A DNA stretch of 64,000 nucleotides. Source: Paracoccaceae bacterium (lineage in GTDB: Bacteria; Pseudomonadota; Alphaproteobacteria; Rhodobacterales; Rhodobacteraceae). Where the stretch lies: NCBI GenBank assembly GCA_020832445.1, contig JAFIEO010000032.1, forward strand, positions 124,001 to 188,000, given 5' to 3'. The position numbers and the translations under genes were made by a program. The notes below the pieces were generated by a model, which saw only the letters and a program-made list of their open reading frames with translations, did not search any database and was not told where the DNA came from. Positions 20,021-29,745 of the stretch are shown piece after piece. Position 1 is the stretch's first letter. Every line of letters begins with the position of its first letter.

Positions 20021-21274
20021 TTGCATCCTGATATCAGGTCGGTTGATCGTGGCCGCCTTCCCGAACATGCGTTGTCCGAAGCGCAGGCGCTTGCGTATGC
20101 GCTGCCCGGTCTGGATGTTGTCGGCGCAGAGGTGGTGCGTTTGCCAAAGGCGCATCCGGGGCTGTTGTTCGGCACCGGCAAGGTTGAAGAGCTTGGCACC
20201 CGCATGGCCGATCTGGATGTGGATCTGGTGTTGATTGACGGGCCTGTCAGTCCGGTGCAACAGCGCAATCTGGAACGCGCATGGGAGGTCAAGCTGCTTG
20301 ACCGCACCGGCCTTATCCTTGAAATTTTCGCCGACCGCGCGCGCACCCGCGAAGGGGTGTTGCAAGTGGAACTGGCGGCGCTCAGCTATCAGCGCACGCG
20401 TCTGGTGCGGGCATGGACCCACCTTGAACGCCAGCGGGGCGGACTTGGTTTCGTGGGCGGTCCGGGGGAAACCCAGATCGAGGCTGACCGCCGCGCCATT
20501 GACGAGCAGATGGTGCGCCTGCGCCGCCAGCTGTCAAAAGTGGCCAAAACGCGCGACCTGCACCGTGCCGCGCGTCGCAAAGTGCCATTCCCGGTGGTTG
20601 CGCTGGTGGGCTATACCAACGCCGGCAAATCGACGTTGTTCAACCGCCTGACTGGCGCGGACGTGCTGGCGAAGGACATGCTTTTTGCCACGCTGGACCC
20701 GACCATGCGCGCGGTTACATTGCCCACGGGCAAACAGGTGATCTTGTCGGACACAGTGGGTTTCATCTCGGATCTGCCGACGCAGCTTGTTGCGGCCTTC
20801 CGCGCGACACTTGAAGAAGTGCTGGAAGCAGACCTGATCGTGCATGTGCGTGATATCGCGCATTCGGAAACCGAATCGCAGGCGCAGAATGTCCGGTCAA
20901 TTCTGGCGGATCTGGGCGTGCGCAAGGAAACCCCACTGGTCGAGTTGTGGAACAAGTCTGATCTACTGGATGCCGAGTCTGCTGAAGCCGTCACCAATCG
21001 TGCGGCCCGTGTCGAAGGCGTTTTTCTTGCGTCTTCGGTGACCGGGCAGGGGCTGGACGGGTTTTTTGATGCAATTACCCTTATTCTGGATGATGTGCGC
21101 CATCTTGAAACGCTGACCCTTGGGTTTGAACAAGGGCGCGCGCGGGCGTGGTTGTTTCAACAAGGTGTTGTCGAGCACGAAGTGCAGACGGATGAGGGAA
21201 TCAAACTTCAGGTGTTCTGGACAGATCGCCAGAAGCGCAATTTCCGCGATTTGCGGCACGGGACGCAGGGTTAG
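20021..21274 (+). CDS. hflX: Ribosome-associated GTPase HflX (start uncertain)
   Basis: A GTPase that splits stalled or inactive 70S ribosomes. An N-terminal HflX domain contains LLFGTGKVEEL and LSYQRTRLVRAWTHLERQRGG. The G domain has G1 GYTNAGKST, G3 DTVGFISDLP and G4 NKSD. The first usual start codon is TTG at 20021. However, the in-frame residues just before it (RPTRAYV) look like the family, and the frame is open back to 19943 with no ATG or GTG. A CTG at 19946, overlapping the hfq stop, could be the true start. Confidence 0.93.
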   Translation: MHPDIRSVDRGRLPEHALSEAQALAYALPGLDVVGAEVVRLPKAHPGLLFGTGKVEELGTRMADLDVDLVLIDGPVSPVQQRNLERAWEVKLLDRTGLILEIFADRARTREGVLQVELAALSYQRTRLVRAWTHLERQRGGLGFVGGPGETQIEADRRAIDEQMVRLRRQLSKVAKTRDLHRAARRKVPFPVVALVGYTNAGKSTLFNRLTGADVLAKDMLFATLDPTMRAVTLPTGKQVILSDTVGFISDLPTQLVAAFRATLEEVLEADLIVHVRDIAHSETESQAQNVRSILADLGVRKETPLVELWNKSDLLDAESAEAVTNRAARVEGVFLASSVTGQGLDGFFDAITLILDDVRHLETLTLGFEQGRARAWLFQQGVVEHEVQTDEGIKLQVFWTDRQKRNFRDLRHGTQG

Positions 21275-21302
21275 CAAAAGTTGTTGAATTTCAACAATTT
21301 GC
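21274..21302 (+). terminator. Hairpin after hflX, probable weak terminator
   Basis: TTGTTGA at 21281-21287 and TCAACAA at 21291-21297 pair around ATT. The outer GCAAA and TTTGC extend the stem beyond a two-base bulge. It starts at the hflX stop codon and its 3' arm is T-rich, but there is no clean T-run. The rest of the 200 bases to the next gene is AT-rich, with TTAA-N7-TCAA at 21374-21388, which is one mismatch from a CtrA site. Confidence 0.5.
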
Positions 21303-21476
21303 AACCTTAAGATGTATTTTGTCTGTAGGATTAAGGGCGCGTTTACCAATTGTGGCAGCTTCGCCATATTTGGTTAATTTTGCGTCAAGATTCATCGCGT
21401 TTTTGCCATCTTTGCACCCAAGCCTGACCATAGTTAACAGCGATACATGCATCATGAAGTGTTGCAAGGTGTCGCC

Positions 21477-22343
21477 ATGAGTTTCCATCGCCAGATCATC
21501 GCAGATAAAAAGATACCTGCCGCGCCTGAAGCAGGGGTGGCAGCGCATGGTCAGAATCTGGCCATGGCGGGACCGGATGATACGCGCTTTGAAACTGTAT
21601 TTGCACTGATCCGCCAGACCACAGGCGCGACACATGTTTGCGCGCAATTCAATGGCGATGCACCGCTGCCGGTTCCCGCCGGACTGGATTGTCTTGAAGC
21701 GCCATTGATGCAGCAGTCGCAACGCATTGGCACGCTGCGTGCGTTCGCCACCAGTTTCGCACCGAACGCCGAAGCCCTTTTGTCCAGTTTCGCAGCATTG
21801 GTCGTGGATCATGCCGCCTTGTGGCTTGAAGCCCACCGCGATGCGCTGACCGGCGCAATGACGCGCCGTGCCTTCGCGGATGATTTGACGCGCGCACTAT
21901 CGGAAAACCGCCGCGATGGCACAGAATATAGCCTGATCATGTTCGATCTTGATAACTTCAAGGCGATCAATGACAGTTTTGGCCATGCAGCAGGCGACGC
22001 GGTGCTGCGCACTGTCGGGGCCGCCGTTCAGGCCGAGCTGCGCCTTGAAGACCGTTTCGGTCGTCTGGGCGGCGAAGAATTCGGTGTGCTGGTCGCGGCT
22101 GATGCTGACACCGCGCTGGACATTGCAGAACGTGTGCGCGTTGCAATCGAACAAGCCGTTGCGCCTGAATGTCCTGATGTACGCTTTACCGCCAGCATGG
22201 GCGTTGCAGAATGTGATATTGACTGTGACACTGTTGATACCCTGATGGCGCAGGCCGATGCGCGCCTGTATGCGGCCAAAGCATCTGGTCGCAATGCGGT
22301 GCGCGGGACAAAAGCGCTGACGCGCAAGCGCCACATCAACTGA
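21477..22343 (+). CDS. Diguanylate cyclase (GGDEF domain) with an intact inhibitory site
   Basis: Makes cyclic di-GMP. The C-terminal domain has DLDNFKAINDSFGHAAGDAVLR and the active-site GGEEF at residues 198-202, a functional GGDEF variant. Five residues before it sits RLED (189-192), the RxxD product-inhibition site. The N-terminal 120 residues look like a divergent GAF-type sensor. No membrane segment is seen, so it is cytosolic. The ATG at 21477 has AAGGTG upstream, unlike the in-frame ATG at 21447. It stands alone between hflX and tatA, so its input signal is unknown. Confidence 0.88.
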   Translation: MSFHRQIIADKKIPAAPEAGVAAHGQNLAMAGPDDTRFETVFALIRQTTGATHVCAQFNGDAPLPVPAGLDCLEAPLMQQSQRIGTLRAFATSFAPNAEALLSSFAALVVDHAALWLEAHRDALTGAMTRRAFADDLTRALSENRRDGTEYSLIMFDLDNFKAINDSFGHAAGDAVLRTVGAAVQAELRLEDRFGRLGGEEFGVLVAADADTALDIAERVRVAIEQAVAPECPDVRFTASMGVAECDIDCDTVDTLMAQADARLYAAKASGRNAVRGTKALTRKRHIN

Positions 22344-22575
22344 AATCCGCCCGGCGACGGGGCAGTTTACCAATCCTGATCACAAATCCGGCAGTTCAGG
22401 GCGTTCTGTCGCCCGAACCCGTTCAGGAATGGCCAGGTAACGGCCTTATAGCGGCAATGTGGCAGGAAAATTCAACGATTTCCAATTTGGGGCTTTGATT
22501 GCCTGCTGCTAATCCATAAATGGAATATGTAGACACGCGCTGTCATGCTGTTAGCATGGCCGGAGGGAGAAAATC

Positions 22576-22806
22576 ATGCTCAATAATATTGGCCCGGCGG
22601 GCTTTATCATCATCGCAGTCGTCGTTCTTGTCCTGTTCGGACGCGGCAAGGTCAGCGCCCTGATGGGCGAGGTCGGCAAGGGGATCACATCCTTCAAGAA
22701 GGGCCTGAAGGACGGTTCCGAGGAACTGGACGACAAAACCGGCGAGGCTGCCAGCACACCCCGTGACGTGACGCCGGAAACCGAACACGAAAAAGACAAA
22801 GCCTGA
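22576..22806 (+). CDS. tatA: Twin-arginine translocase subunit TatA
   Basis: A 76-residue pore-forming subunit of the Tat pathway, which exports folded proteins. It has one N-terminal membrane helix (about residues 5-20), the FGRGKV hinge and an amphipathic helix [19 protein letters not shown], followed by an acidic tail. A strong GGAGGGAG ribosome binding site precedes the ATG. A small CATGCT-GTT-AGCATG hairpin sits just upstream of that site. First gene of a tatABC operon. Confidence 0.95.
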   Translation: MLNNIGPAGFIIIAVVVLVLFGRGKVSALMGEVGKGITSFKKGLKDGSEELDDKTGEAASTPRDVTPETEHEKDKA

Positions 22807-22886
22807 TCCACGCAGGCGCAGCGGCGCAATCATGCGCCCTGTGGGGCGCGCAATGCCTATGGAAATAGGCGTGCAGGGGGTGTTCA

Positions 22887-23375
22887 ATGCTGGATATAGG
22901 CTGGACTGAACTGTTGGTGATTGGCGTTGTTGCGCTTATCGTTGTCGGTCCGAAAGACTTGCCAAAGATGTTCCGGACCCTTGGCCAGTTTACCGCCAAG
23001 GCCCGCAATATGGCGCGCGAATTTCAACGCGCAATGGATGAAGCCGCAGATGAAAGCGGCGTCAAGGATGTTGCGCGCGATCTGCGCGGGATGACCGACC
23101 CGAAGAAAATGGGTATGGATGAATTGGACAAGCTTAGGAACTGGGACCCGATGAAGCCCGATGCCCCCTCCAAGGGCAAGAAAACCGGTTCCGCCACAGA
23201 TGCCAGCAATGATGAAGATGAAGCCGCACTGGACGAGATTGCAGCCGAGATGGAACAGGTGCGACAGGACCGCGCCCCCAAGGCGGATGCGGGACGTGGC
23301 CGCACTGCCAAAGCAAGCGCACCCCCCGATACACCGGATGTAGCCCCGAAAGATGACACGGCGTCCAAAGCCTGA
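22887..23375 (+). CDS. tatB: Twin-arginine translocase subunit TatB
   Basis: A 162-residue subunit that forms the substrate receptor with TatC. The start [20 protein letters not shown] forms the membrane helix, followed by [16 protein letters not shown], the TatB-type hinge with glutamate near the N-terminus and proline at the bend. A long charged amphipathic helix and an acidic, alanine-rich tail follow. It lies 80 bases after tatA and 23 bases before tatC. Confidence 0.95.
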   Translation: MLDIGWTELLVIGVVALIVVGPKDLPKMFRTLGQFTAKARNMAREFQRAMDEAADESGVKDVARDLRGMTDPKKMGMDELDKLRNWDPMKPDAPSKGKKTGSATDASNDEDEAALDEIAAEMEQVRQDRAPKADAGRGRTAKASAPPDTPDVAPKDDTASKA

Positions 23376-23398
23376 GGGCCGCTGCACGAGAGCATGAC

Positions 23399-24277
23399 AT
23401 GACAAAATCGCCTGCCAAGGATGATATCGAAGACAAAAGCGCGCCATTGATCGAACATCTGGCGGAATTGCGATCACGGTTGATAAAATCCGTGCTGGCA
23501 TTCGTGCTTGCAATGCTGGCGTGTTTTACAGTCGCGACACCGATCTTCAATTTTCTGACGGCACCGCTATGTTCGGCCCTTGCTGATCGCGGGCAAAATT
23601 GCGACCTGATTTTCATCAGCCCCCAGGAAGGGTTCTTTGTCGCAATCAAGGTGTCAATTCTGGGCGGCTTCATGCTGTCGTTTCCAGTGATTGCAATGCA
23701 GATGTGGCGGTTTGTGGCGCCCGGCCTGTACCGGTCGGAAAAGGGGGCGTTCCTGCCCTTTCTGGTCGCGTCCCCGTTCATGTTCCTGCTGGGCGCGTCA
23801 TTCGCGTTTTATGTTGTCACGCCGCTGGCCTATAATTTCTTCCTTGGCTTCCAGCAATTCGGGGCCGCGGGCGAGGCTTTGGACGGTGGCCCTGCAACGG
23901 CACCTTTGTCGGTCGTGTTTCAGGGGTCTGCACAGGAATACCTGAACCTGACCATTAAGTTCATTGTGGCGTTCGGGCTGTGTTTTCAGCTGCCGGTTCT
24001 GCTGACCCTGATGGGCAAGGCCGGGCTGGTGTCAGAGGCGGGCCTGCGATCCGGGCGCAAATGGGCGATGGTGGGCATTCTGACACTTGCCGCCCTTGTC
24101 ACGCCGCCTGATGTGATTACACAGGTTATCCTGTTTGCAGTGGTCTATGGCCTGTATGAGATTTCGATCTTTCTGGTCGCACGCGTCGAACGCAAGCGGA
24201 ATGAAAAACTGCGCCGTGAAGGGCTGCTGGACGAAGATGACGAAATATTTGCCGACGAGATGGAAGATGAGAAATGA
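23399..24277 (+). CDS. tatC: Twin-arginine translocase subunit TatC
   Basis: Core receptor of the Tat system, 292 residues with six membrane segments. APLIEHLAELRSRLIKS near residue 15 is the conserved N-terminal signature. SPQEGFFVAIKVSILGGFMLSFPV and FVVTPLAYNFFL are other typical parts. The C-terminal cytosolic tail is highly acidic (DEDDEIFADEMEDEK) and overlaps the next gene's ATG by four bases, suggesting translational coupling. Confidence 0.96.
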   Translation: MTKSPAKDDIEDKSAPLIEHLAELRSRLIKSVLAFVLAMLACFTVATPIFNFLTAPLCSALADRGQNCDLIFISPQEGFFVAIKVSILGGFMLSFPVIAMQMWRFVAPGLYRSEKGAFLPFLVASPFMFLLGASFAFYVVTPLAYNFFLGFQQFGAAGEALDGGPATAPLSVVFQGSAQEYLNLTIKFIVAFGLCFQLPVLLTLMGKAGLVSEAGLRSGRKWAMVGILTLAALVTPPDVITQVILFAVVYGLYEISIFLVARVERKRNEKLRREGLLDEDDEIFADEMEDEK

Positions 24278-25179
24278 CCCTGCCGCCTTTCGTTCTGCCA
24301 TCTGACGCCGCGAATACCGACCAGCAAAACGAAGACACCGCATCAAGCCTGCGCCGCATTGCCGATGCGCTGGAGCGTGTGTCGCCACCTGCCGATACTG
24401 CCCCCGATTTTGTCAGTGCAGATGCATTCGTCTGGCATGTCAGCCCCGACCATGTGCAGCCGGTAGCGCAGGTCAACCGCGTGGCGCTGGATCTGTTGGT
24501 GGGGATCGGGCGTTCGCGCGACACATTGCTGGCCAACACTGTCCAGTTTGCGCGCGGTCTGCCTGCGAATAATGCGCTTTTATGGGGGGCGCGCGGCATG
24601 GGTAAATCATCGCTGGTCAAGGCCGTTCATGCGGCGGTGCTGGAACAGGTGCCGGACTCGGCGCTGAAGCTTGTCGAAATCCAGCGCGAGGATCTGCCGT
24701 CGATCGGGCGGTTGATGGCCCATCTGCGCCGTTCGGATGCGCGGTTCATCCTGTTTTGCGATGATCTGTCCTTCAGCCATGATGACCAGCACTACAAATC
24801 CCTGAAGGCGGTTCTGGATGGCGGGGTCGAAGGGCGGCCTGAAAATGTCGTGCTCTATGCGACATCGAACCGCCGCCACCTGATGCCCCGCGACATGATC
24901 GAAAATGAACGTTCATCCGCGATTTCCCCGTCGGAAGCTGTTGAAGAAAAAGTGTCGCTGTCAGACCGGTTTGGCCTGTGGTTGGGGTTCCATCCGTGTG
25001 ATCAGGACGAATATCTGGCGATGATACAGGGCTATTGCACGGCCTATGGCCTGCATATCGACCCCGCGCGCCTGCGCGCCGAGGCAATCGAATGGCAGGC
25101 CACGCGCGGCAGCCGGTCAGGCCGCGTGGCGTGGCAGTTTTTCACCGATCTTGCAGGGCGCGAGGGCGTGCGCATTTGA
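24274..25179 (+). CDS. DUF815 family AAA+ ATP-binding protein
   Basis: A 301-residue ATPase. It has Walker A (WGARGMGKSSLVKA) near residues 104-117, Walker B (FILFCDDLSF) near 158-167, and YATSNRRHLMPRDMIENE, which carries sensor 1 and the arginine region. This is the DUF815 pattern. The cellular role of the family is poorly defined. The four-base overlap with tatC makes it the last gene of the tat operon, but that does not prove a role in Tat export. No transmembrane segment is seen. Confidence 0.88.
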   Translation: MTLPPFVLPSDAANTDQQNEDTASSLRRIADALERVSPPADTAPDFVSADAFVWHVSPDHVQPVAQVNRVALDLLVGIGRSRDTLLANTVQFARGLPANNALLWGARGMGKSSLVKAVHAAVLEQVPDSALKLVEIQREDLPSIGRLMAHLRRSDARFILFCDDLSFSHDDQHYKSLKAVLDGGVEGRPENVVLYATSNRRHLMPRDMIENERSSAISPSEAVEEKVSLSDRFGLWLGFHPCDQDEYLAMIQGYCTAYGLHIDPARLRAEAIEWQATRGSRSGRVAWQFFTDLAGREGVRI

Positions 25180-25233
25180 CGGGCTGCGGGCCTGTGTGGA
25201 ATGATTTTGGGCCTGATGCTTGTGTGGGCACGA

Positions 25234-25412
25234 CCAAGGCGCGGAATCAAGGCCGCAGGCCGCCACGCCATAGGTCTGGCCGTCCCGCGGCCTGCCGATT
25301 TGTTCAGTGACACGCAAAGCCTTTGATGTCGGAATATACCGCCTGCATAAAGTGAACTGCACCAATGTCGGATCGGCAGACCCCGGCCCACCGATCGCGC
25401 GGGCTTTATCCA
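25234..25412 (-). repeat. 179-bp dispersed repeat, copy 1 (inverted relative to copy 2)
   Basis: Aligns along its whole length, without any insertion or deletion, to the reverse complement of 36712-36890, at roughly three quarters identity by eye. Best-conserved blocks are AAGGCGCGGA, CGCCATAGGTCTGGCCGTCC, GCATAAAGTGAAC and CCCCGGCCCACCGAT. On the minus strand the repeat is open throughout and would encode KARAIGGPG and later IGRPRDGQTYG. Substitutions do not favour third codon positions, so coding is doubtful. No terminal target duplication or transposase is seen. The rest of the 25180-25478 gap holds nothing recognised. Confidence 0.75.
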
Positions 25413-25478
25413 TGGCCGCAATGCCCCGCCTTCAGACCAATTCAACCAGTCCCGCGTTCCACCCCGACGCGATATGCC

Positions 25479-26432
25479 CTAAACCGCCGCGTCAAAGATC
25501 GCGTCGATCATCACCTGATTGCCGCGCGACATTTCCAGCGGACAGGCAAAAGCGCTGCCGGTCTGCGCTGAGCGGCCAAAAGCTTCGATCATCAGCGCAT
25601 ATTGGTTGATGTTGTTGAAATGCTGCGTGGTGATGCGCCCGTCGGCGTCGCACCAGTCAACCCGGCAATCCCCGTAATTCGGCCCGTTGAACGGCGCGTT
25701 CAGCGCGATCCAGCCGTCTTGTCCGTGAAACACCATTTGCTGACGCCGCGCCTGCATCATGCCGCAATAAAACGACATGGTGAAATCCGCGAAATCGGCC
25801 CAGACGCGGGCGAAAATATCGACACCATTCTGGGTGCGGATATCGGCGCGCAGGGTGTCGGGTTCCATGCCGGTTGTCATGCGCGTCACAATGCAGGGGT
25901 AAACACCCACATCACGCAAGCCCCCGCCCCCCATATCAGCGCTGTGACGAATATTGCTCAGGTCGCGATTGGTGTAGGTGAAACACCCGTCTACATGTTC
26001 CAGCCGGCCTATGGCCCCTTGCGCCATCAGATCGCGCGCCAGCGCCCATTGGGGGTGGTGGGCCACCATGAATGCTTCGGCAATCAGCAGGCCAGTGGTA
26101 TCGCGCGCGGCGATCAACTGGTCGATTTCGCTGCCATGCAGGGCAATGGGCTTTTCACACAGCACATGTTTGCCCGCCCGCGCCGCTTTCACTGACCATT
26201 CGACATGCAGGTGATTGGGCAGGGGAATATAGACCGCATCAATATTCGGGTCTGCCAGCAGGGCGTCATAGCTGTTGTGAACCGTCAACCCTGGCACCAA
26301 AGCCTGAAACGGTGCAGCGCGCGCCACCTCGCGCGTGGCCACAGCCACCAGTTCCGCACCGTTTGCCAGTTGGATGGCGGGCGCGACATCGGTTCGGGCG
26401 ATCTTGGCCGCCCCCAGTATTCCCCAGCGCAT
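25479..26432 (-). CDS. Gfo/Idh/MocA family NAD(P)-dependent oxidoreductase
   Basis: A 317-residue dehydrogenase. It has an N-terminal Rossmann fold (WGILGAAKIA at residues 3-12), the family's catalytic EKP at 93-95 (LCEKPIAL), and a C-terminal substrate domain with GGGGLRDVGVYPC, where the conserved aspartate and tyrosine lie. Members act on sugars, inositols or diols; closest in style are the xylose- and dihydrodiol-dehydrogenase-like enzymes, so the substrate is uncertain. It is divergent from argS across about 128 bases and has no pathway neighbours. Confidence 0.88.
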   Translation of the reverse strand: MRWGILGAAKIARTDVAPAIQLANGAELVAVATREVARAAPFQALVPGLTVHNSYDALLADPNIDAVYIPLPNHLHVEWSVKAARAGKHVLCEKPIALHGSEIDQLIAARDTTGLLIAEAFMVAHHPQWALARDLMAQGAIGRLEHVDGCFTYTNRDLSNIRHSADMGGGGLRDVGVYPCIVTRMTTGMEPDTLRADIRTQNGVDIFARVWADFADFTMSFYCGMMQARRQQMVFHGQDGWIALNAPFNGPNYGDCRVDWCDADGRITTQHFNNINQYALMIEAFGRSAQTGSAFACPLEMSRGNQVMIDAIFDAAV

Positions 26433-26560
26433 GTTATATCCTTATGTAAGGGTGTGTTAGCGCAACCATACACCCCAAACCCCGCAACACAAGGGCTTGG
26501 CGGGCATTGACGCCCGCGCGCCTGCGGCGTAGGGCAGACGCAGCAACAAGGACGGACAAG

Positions 26561-28306
26561 ATGAACCTGTTTTCCGATATTCGTGCGCTGGTGCTGGACT
26601 GTTTGCAGACCATGGTCGCTGACAGCGCGTTGCCGCAAGGCCTGGATTTCAGCAATGTCGCGGTGGAACCACCGCGCGATCCCGCGCATGGTGATATGGC
26701 AACCAATGCCGCGATGGTGCTGGCCAAACCTGCCGGATTGAAACCGCGCGAGATTGCCGACGCGCTTGCCGCAGCCCTGACCGCAGATGCCCGTATTGAC
26801 AGTGCAGACGTCGCGGGGCCGGGGTTTTTGAACCTGCGCCTGTCATCTGCATTATGGCAAGGGGTTGTTGCAACGGCCTTGACCGACGGGCTGGCGTTCG
26901 GGCGCTCGGATATGGGGCAGGGGGTGCGGGTGAATGTCGAATTCGTGTCCGCAAACCCCACTGGGCCTATGCATGTGGGTCATACGCGGGGCGCGGTTGT
27001 GGGGGATGCATTGTGCAACCTGCTGGCCTTCGCAGGTTATGATGTGACGCGCGAATATTACATCAACGATGGCGGCGCGCAGGTCGATGTTCTGGCGCGT
27101 TCGGCCTATGAGCGCTACCGCGAGGCGCATGGCCTGTCGCCCGAAATTGCCGACGGGCTTTACCCCGGCGAATACCTGAAAGATGTGGGCGAGGAGCTGA
27201 AGGCCGAATTCGGCGACACGTTCCTTGACCAACCCGAGTCTGCGTGGCTGGAGATAGTGCGCAATTTCGCAACTGATCGCATGATGGGCATGATCCGCGA
27301 GGATCTGGCCGCCCTTGGCGTGCGCATGGATGTCTATTCCAGCGAGAAAGCACTTTATGGCACTGGCGAGATCGAGACCGCAATTGAGAAGCTGCGCGCG
27401 CAAAACCTGATTTATACCGGCACGCTGGAGCCGCCAAAGGGCAAGACGCCTGAAGATTGGGAACCGCGCGAACAAACCCTGTTCCGGTCTACTGCACATG
27501 GTGATGATGTGGACCGCCCGATCATGAAATCGGATGGAAGCTGGACGTATTTCGCCCCTGATATAGCGTATCATTACAACAAGATCGCGCGCGAATTTTA
27601 TCTGCTTATCGACATTTTCGGGGCCGATCATGGGGGCTATGTCAAGCGGATGAAAGCGGCCGTATCGGCGCTGTCCAATGGTCGTGTGCCGCTGGAGGTG
27701 AAGCTGATCCAGTTGGTAAAGCTTTACAAGAACGGCGAGCCGTTCAAGATGTCCAAGCGTGCAGGCACATTTGTGACCCTGCGCGATGTGGTGGATGAAG
27801 TGGGTGCAGATGTCACCCGCTTTGTCATGCTGACCCGCAAGAACGACGCAACGCTGGATTTCGATTTCGACAAGGTGCTTGAGCAATCCCGCGATAATCC
27901 GGTGTTCTATGTGCAATATGCCCATGCGCGGATCTGTTCGGTGCTGCGCAAGGCGGCAGATATGGGCGTTGCAACAGATGACGCGGCGCTTGCGAATGCG
28001 GCGCATACATTGCTGGATGACCCTGCCGAACTGGCGCTGATGCGGAAACTGGCCGAATGGCCACGGATTGTGGAACTTGCAGCACGCACGCAAGAACCCC
28101 ATAGAATTGCCGCCTATCTGTCTGAATTGGCAGCGGAATTCCACGGATTGTGGAACCGTGGCAATGACACGCCCGCGCTTCGTTTCGTGCAAGAGGGCGA
28201 TCTTGCCACAACCTCGGCCAAAATTGCACTCGCGCGCGGGACAGGCGTTGTTATTTCTGCCGGTCTTGCTATCCTAGGTGTCACGCCAGTCACTGAAATG
28301 CGCTAA
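26561..28306 (+). CDS. argS: Arginyl-tRNA synthetase
   Basis: A class I synthetase of 581 residues that charges tRNA-Arg. The HIGH motif is HVGH at 138-141 within [18 protein letters not shown]. The KMSKS equivalent is KMSKR at 396-400. The N-terminal Add-1 domain (residues 1-100) and a C-terminal DALR anticodon domain ([14 protein letters not shown] onward) are intact. The start at 26561 follows CAAGGACGGACAAG; an extension back to 26507 has no family similarity. Downstream lies the SPOR-nagZ pair, as usual in Rhodobacterales. Confidence 0.97.
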   Translation: MNLFSDIRALVLDCLQTMVADSALPQGLDFSNVAVEPPRDPAHGDMATNAAMVLAKPAGLKPREIADALAAALTADARIDSADVAGPGFLNLRLSSALWQGVVATALTDGLAFGRSDMGQGVRVNVEFVSANPTGPMHVGHTRGAVVGDALCNLLAFAGYDVTREYYINDGGAQVDVLARSAYERYREAHGLSPEIADGLYPGEYLKDVGEELKAEFGDTFLDQPESAWLEIVRNFATDRMMGMIREDLAALGVRMDVYSSEKALYGTGEIETAIEKLRAQNLIYTGTLEPPKGKTPEDWEPREQTLFRSTAHGDDVDRPIMKSDGSWTYFAPDIAYHYNKIAREFYLLIDIFGADHGGYVKRMKAAVSALSNGRVPLEVKLIQLVKLYKNGEPFKMSKRAGTFVTLRDVVDEVGADVTRFVMLTRKNDATLDFDFDKVLEQSRDNPVFYVQYAHARICSVLRKAADMGVATDDAALANAAHTLLDDPAELALMRKLAEWPRIVELAARTQEPHRIAAYLSELAAEFHGLWNRGNDTPALRFVQEGDLATTSAKIALARGTGVVISAGLAILGVTPVTEMR

Positions 28307-28482
28307 AAAGCGCAACTGTGGTCAGGTAAACGGGCAGGGCGGGAACGTGCTGTCCGTGAAAAATATAAAAAGCGCAAAACGCGCAGCAAAAGCGGCAGTG
28401 TCGAGCAGGCATCTTGCCAAACGTCGAAAAACCATGTGAGCGGGCGCAGTCTGTCTGCGCCTCGCACGTGAGAGAGGCAGTT

Positions 28483-29745
28483 ATGGGTGAGAGCAGGTAT
28501 TTCCCCGCAGATAATGCCCACGGTCATGTGCCGGTGAATGGCAGGTCCGGCCACATGCATTCTGATGGGCATCCCTATCATGGTTATGGTGACGGTGCGG
28601 GTTATGCACCGGAATATGCACGCGCGCCCCAGCGCGCGCCCGAATACGCCCCGATGCAAGACCCCGCCTATGGTGCTGCGCAAGGCTATGCGCCTTATCC
28701 GGCACAGCCCGGCCACTATGCCCCTGATGCCTCATATAACCCGCACGCCGCATACGCGCACCCGTCACAGGGCTATGCACCTGCGCCCAATGCACCGCCC
28801 GTGAATGCCGCGCGGCGGGGGGCCGCACCGCATGCGCCCCAGTATATGTCCGGTGGTGGCGGCGGCGCGTCCCTGACGATGCGGCCCAATGCCGTGATGC
28901 ATGCCTTCGGGGCGGTCATATCACTTGCGCTTGTGGTGGCGGCTGGCGTGTGGACATGGCAGATGATGCAGCGTGATGTGTCGGGCGTGCCGGTTGTGCG
29001 TGCATTGGAAGGGCCGTCGCGCGTGGCCCCCGAAAACCCCGGTGGACGGCAGGCTGCATTTCAGGGGCTGGCGATAAACGAATTGGCGGCCGCATCCGAA
29101 GATGATGGCAGTGGCGCGATTATGCTGGCACCGCCCCCGACAGGGCTGGGCGCAAATGACATTCAGCCACGTCAGGCAGACCAGATTCAGCCCCCCTCAT
29201 CCGACTATTCATCTGGCAGTGATGTCGCCATTCCGGTTTCGCTGCAAACCGATGTGCCCGACATAAGTGGCGAGCCGCTGGGCTTTGTCACCCCCAACCG
29301 CCTTGCCGTGACGCGTTCGGTGCGCCCGCCTGCGCGCGGGCAGGATGTGCAGGTTGCGCGCGCTGCCACCCCCGCCGCGCAAAGCGCGCCCGCGACCGTG
29401 TCTTCCAGTTCCGACGCCGATGCGATTGCCGCGTCTGTGGCGGCGGGCATGTCATCGCCGCGCGGGCTGGATGTGGACCCCGCCAGCATCGGGCCGGGCA
29501 CGCGCCTTGTGCAATTGGGTGCATTTGATGATGCACCGGCGGCACGCGCGGCATGGGACCAGTTGGCACGCCGCTTTTCGCCCTTGCTGGATGACCGTGG
29601 CCGTGTGATCGAAGCCGCCCATAGCGGGGGGTCGGTATTTTACCGCCTGCGCGCACACGGGTTTGAAGATGAACGCGATGCACGGCGGTTCTGTTCCGCG
29701 CTGGTTGCACAGAATATCGATTGTATTCCTGTGCTTGTACGATGA
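28483..29745 (+). CDS. SPOR domain-containing membrane protein
   Basis: A 420-residue bitopic protein. The N-terminal 130 residues are rich in histidine, tyrosine, alanine and proline, with many YAP/YAPA-type repeats. A single membrane helix is at about 139-162 (FGAVISLALVVAAGVW). A low-complexity periplasmic linker leads to a C-terminal SPOR domain (about 335-420; TRLVQLGAFDDAPAARAAW). SPOR domains bind denuded glycan strands at the division septum. Start 28483 follows GAGAGGCAGTT. The stop overlaps the nagZ start, tying it to peptidoglycan recycling. Confidence 0.88.
   Translation: MGESRYFPADNAHGHVPVNGRSGHMHSDGHPYHGYGDGAGYAPEYARAPQRAPEYAPMQDPAYGAAQGYAPYPAQPGHYAPDASYNPHAAYAHPSQGYAPAPNAPPVNAARRGAAPHAPQYMSGGGGGASLTMRPNAVMHAFGAVISLALVVAAGVWTWQMMQRDVSGVPVVRALEGPSRVAPENPGGRQAAFQGLAINELAAASEDDGSGAIMLAPPPTGLGANDIQPRQADQIQPPSSDYSSGSDVAIPVSLQTDVPDISGEPLGFVTPNRLAVTRSVRPPARGQDVQVARAATPAAQSAPATVSSSSDADAIAASVAAGMSSPRGLDVDPASIGPGTRLVQLGAFDDAPAARAAWDQLARRFSPLLDDRGRVIEAAHSGGSVFYRLRAHGFEDERDARRFCSALVAQNIDCIPVLVR

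Noticed and set aside
26852-28192. 446-codon open frame on the minus strand opposite argS
   Set aside because: Composition (His, Ile, Gln-rich) is that of an antisense shadow; argS motifs on the other strand are unambiguous.
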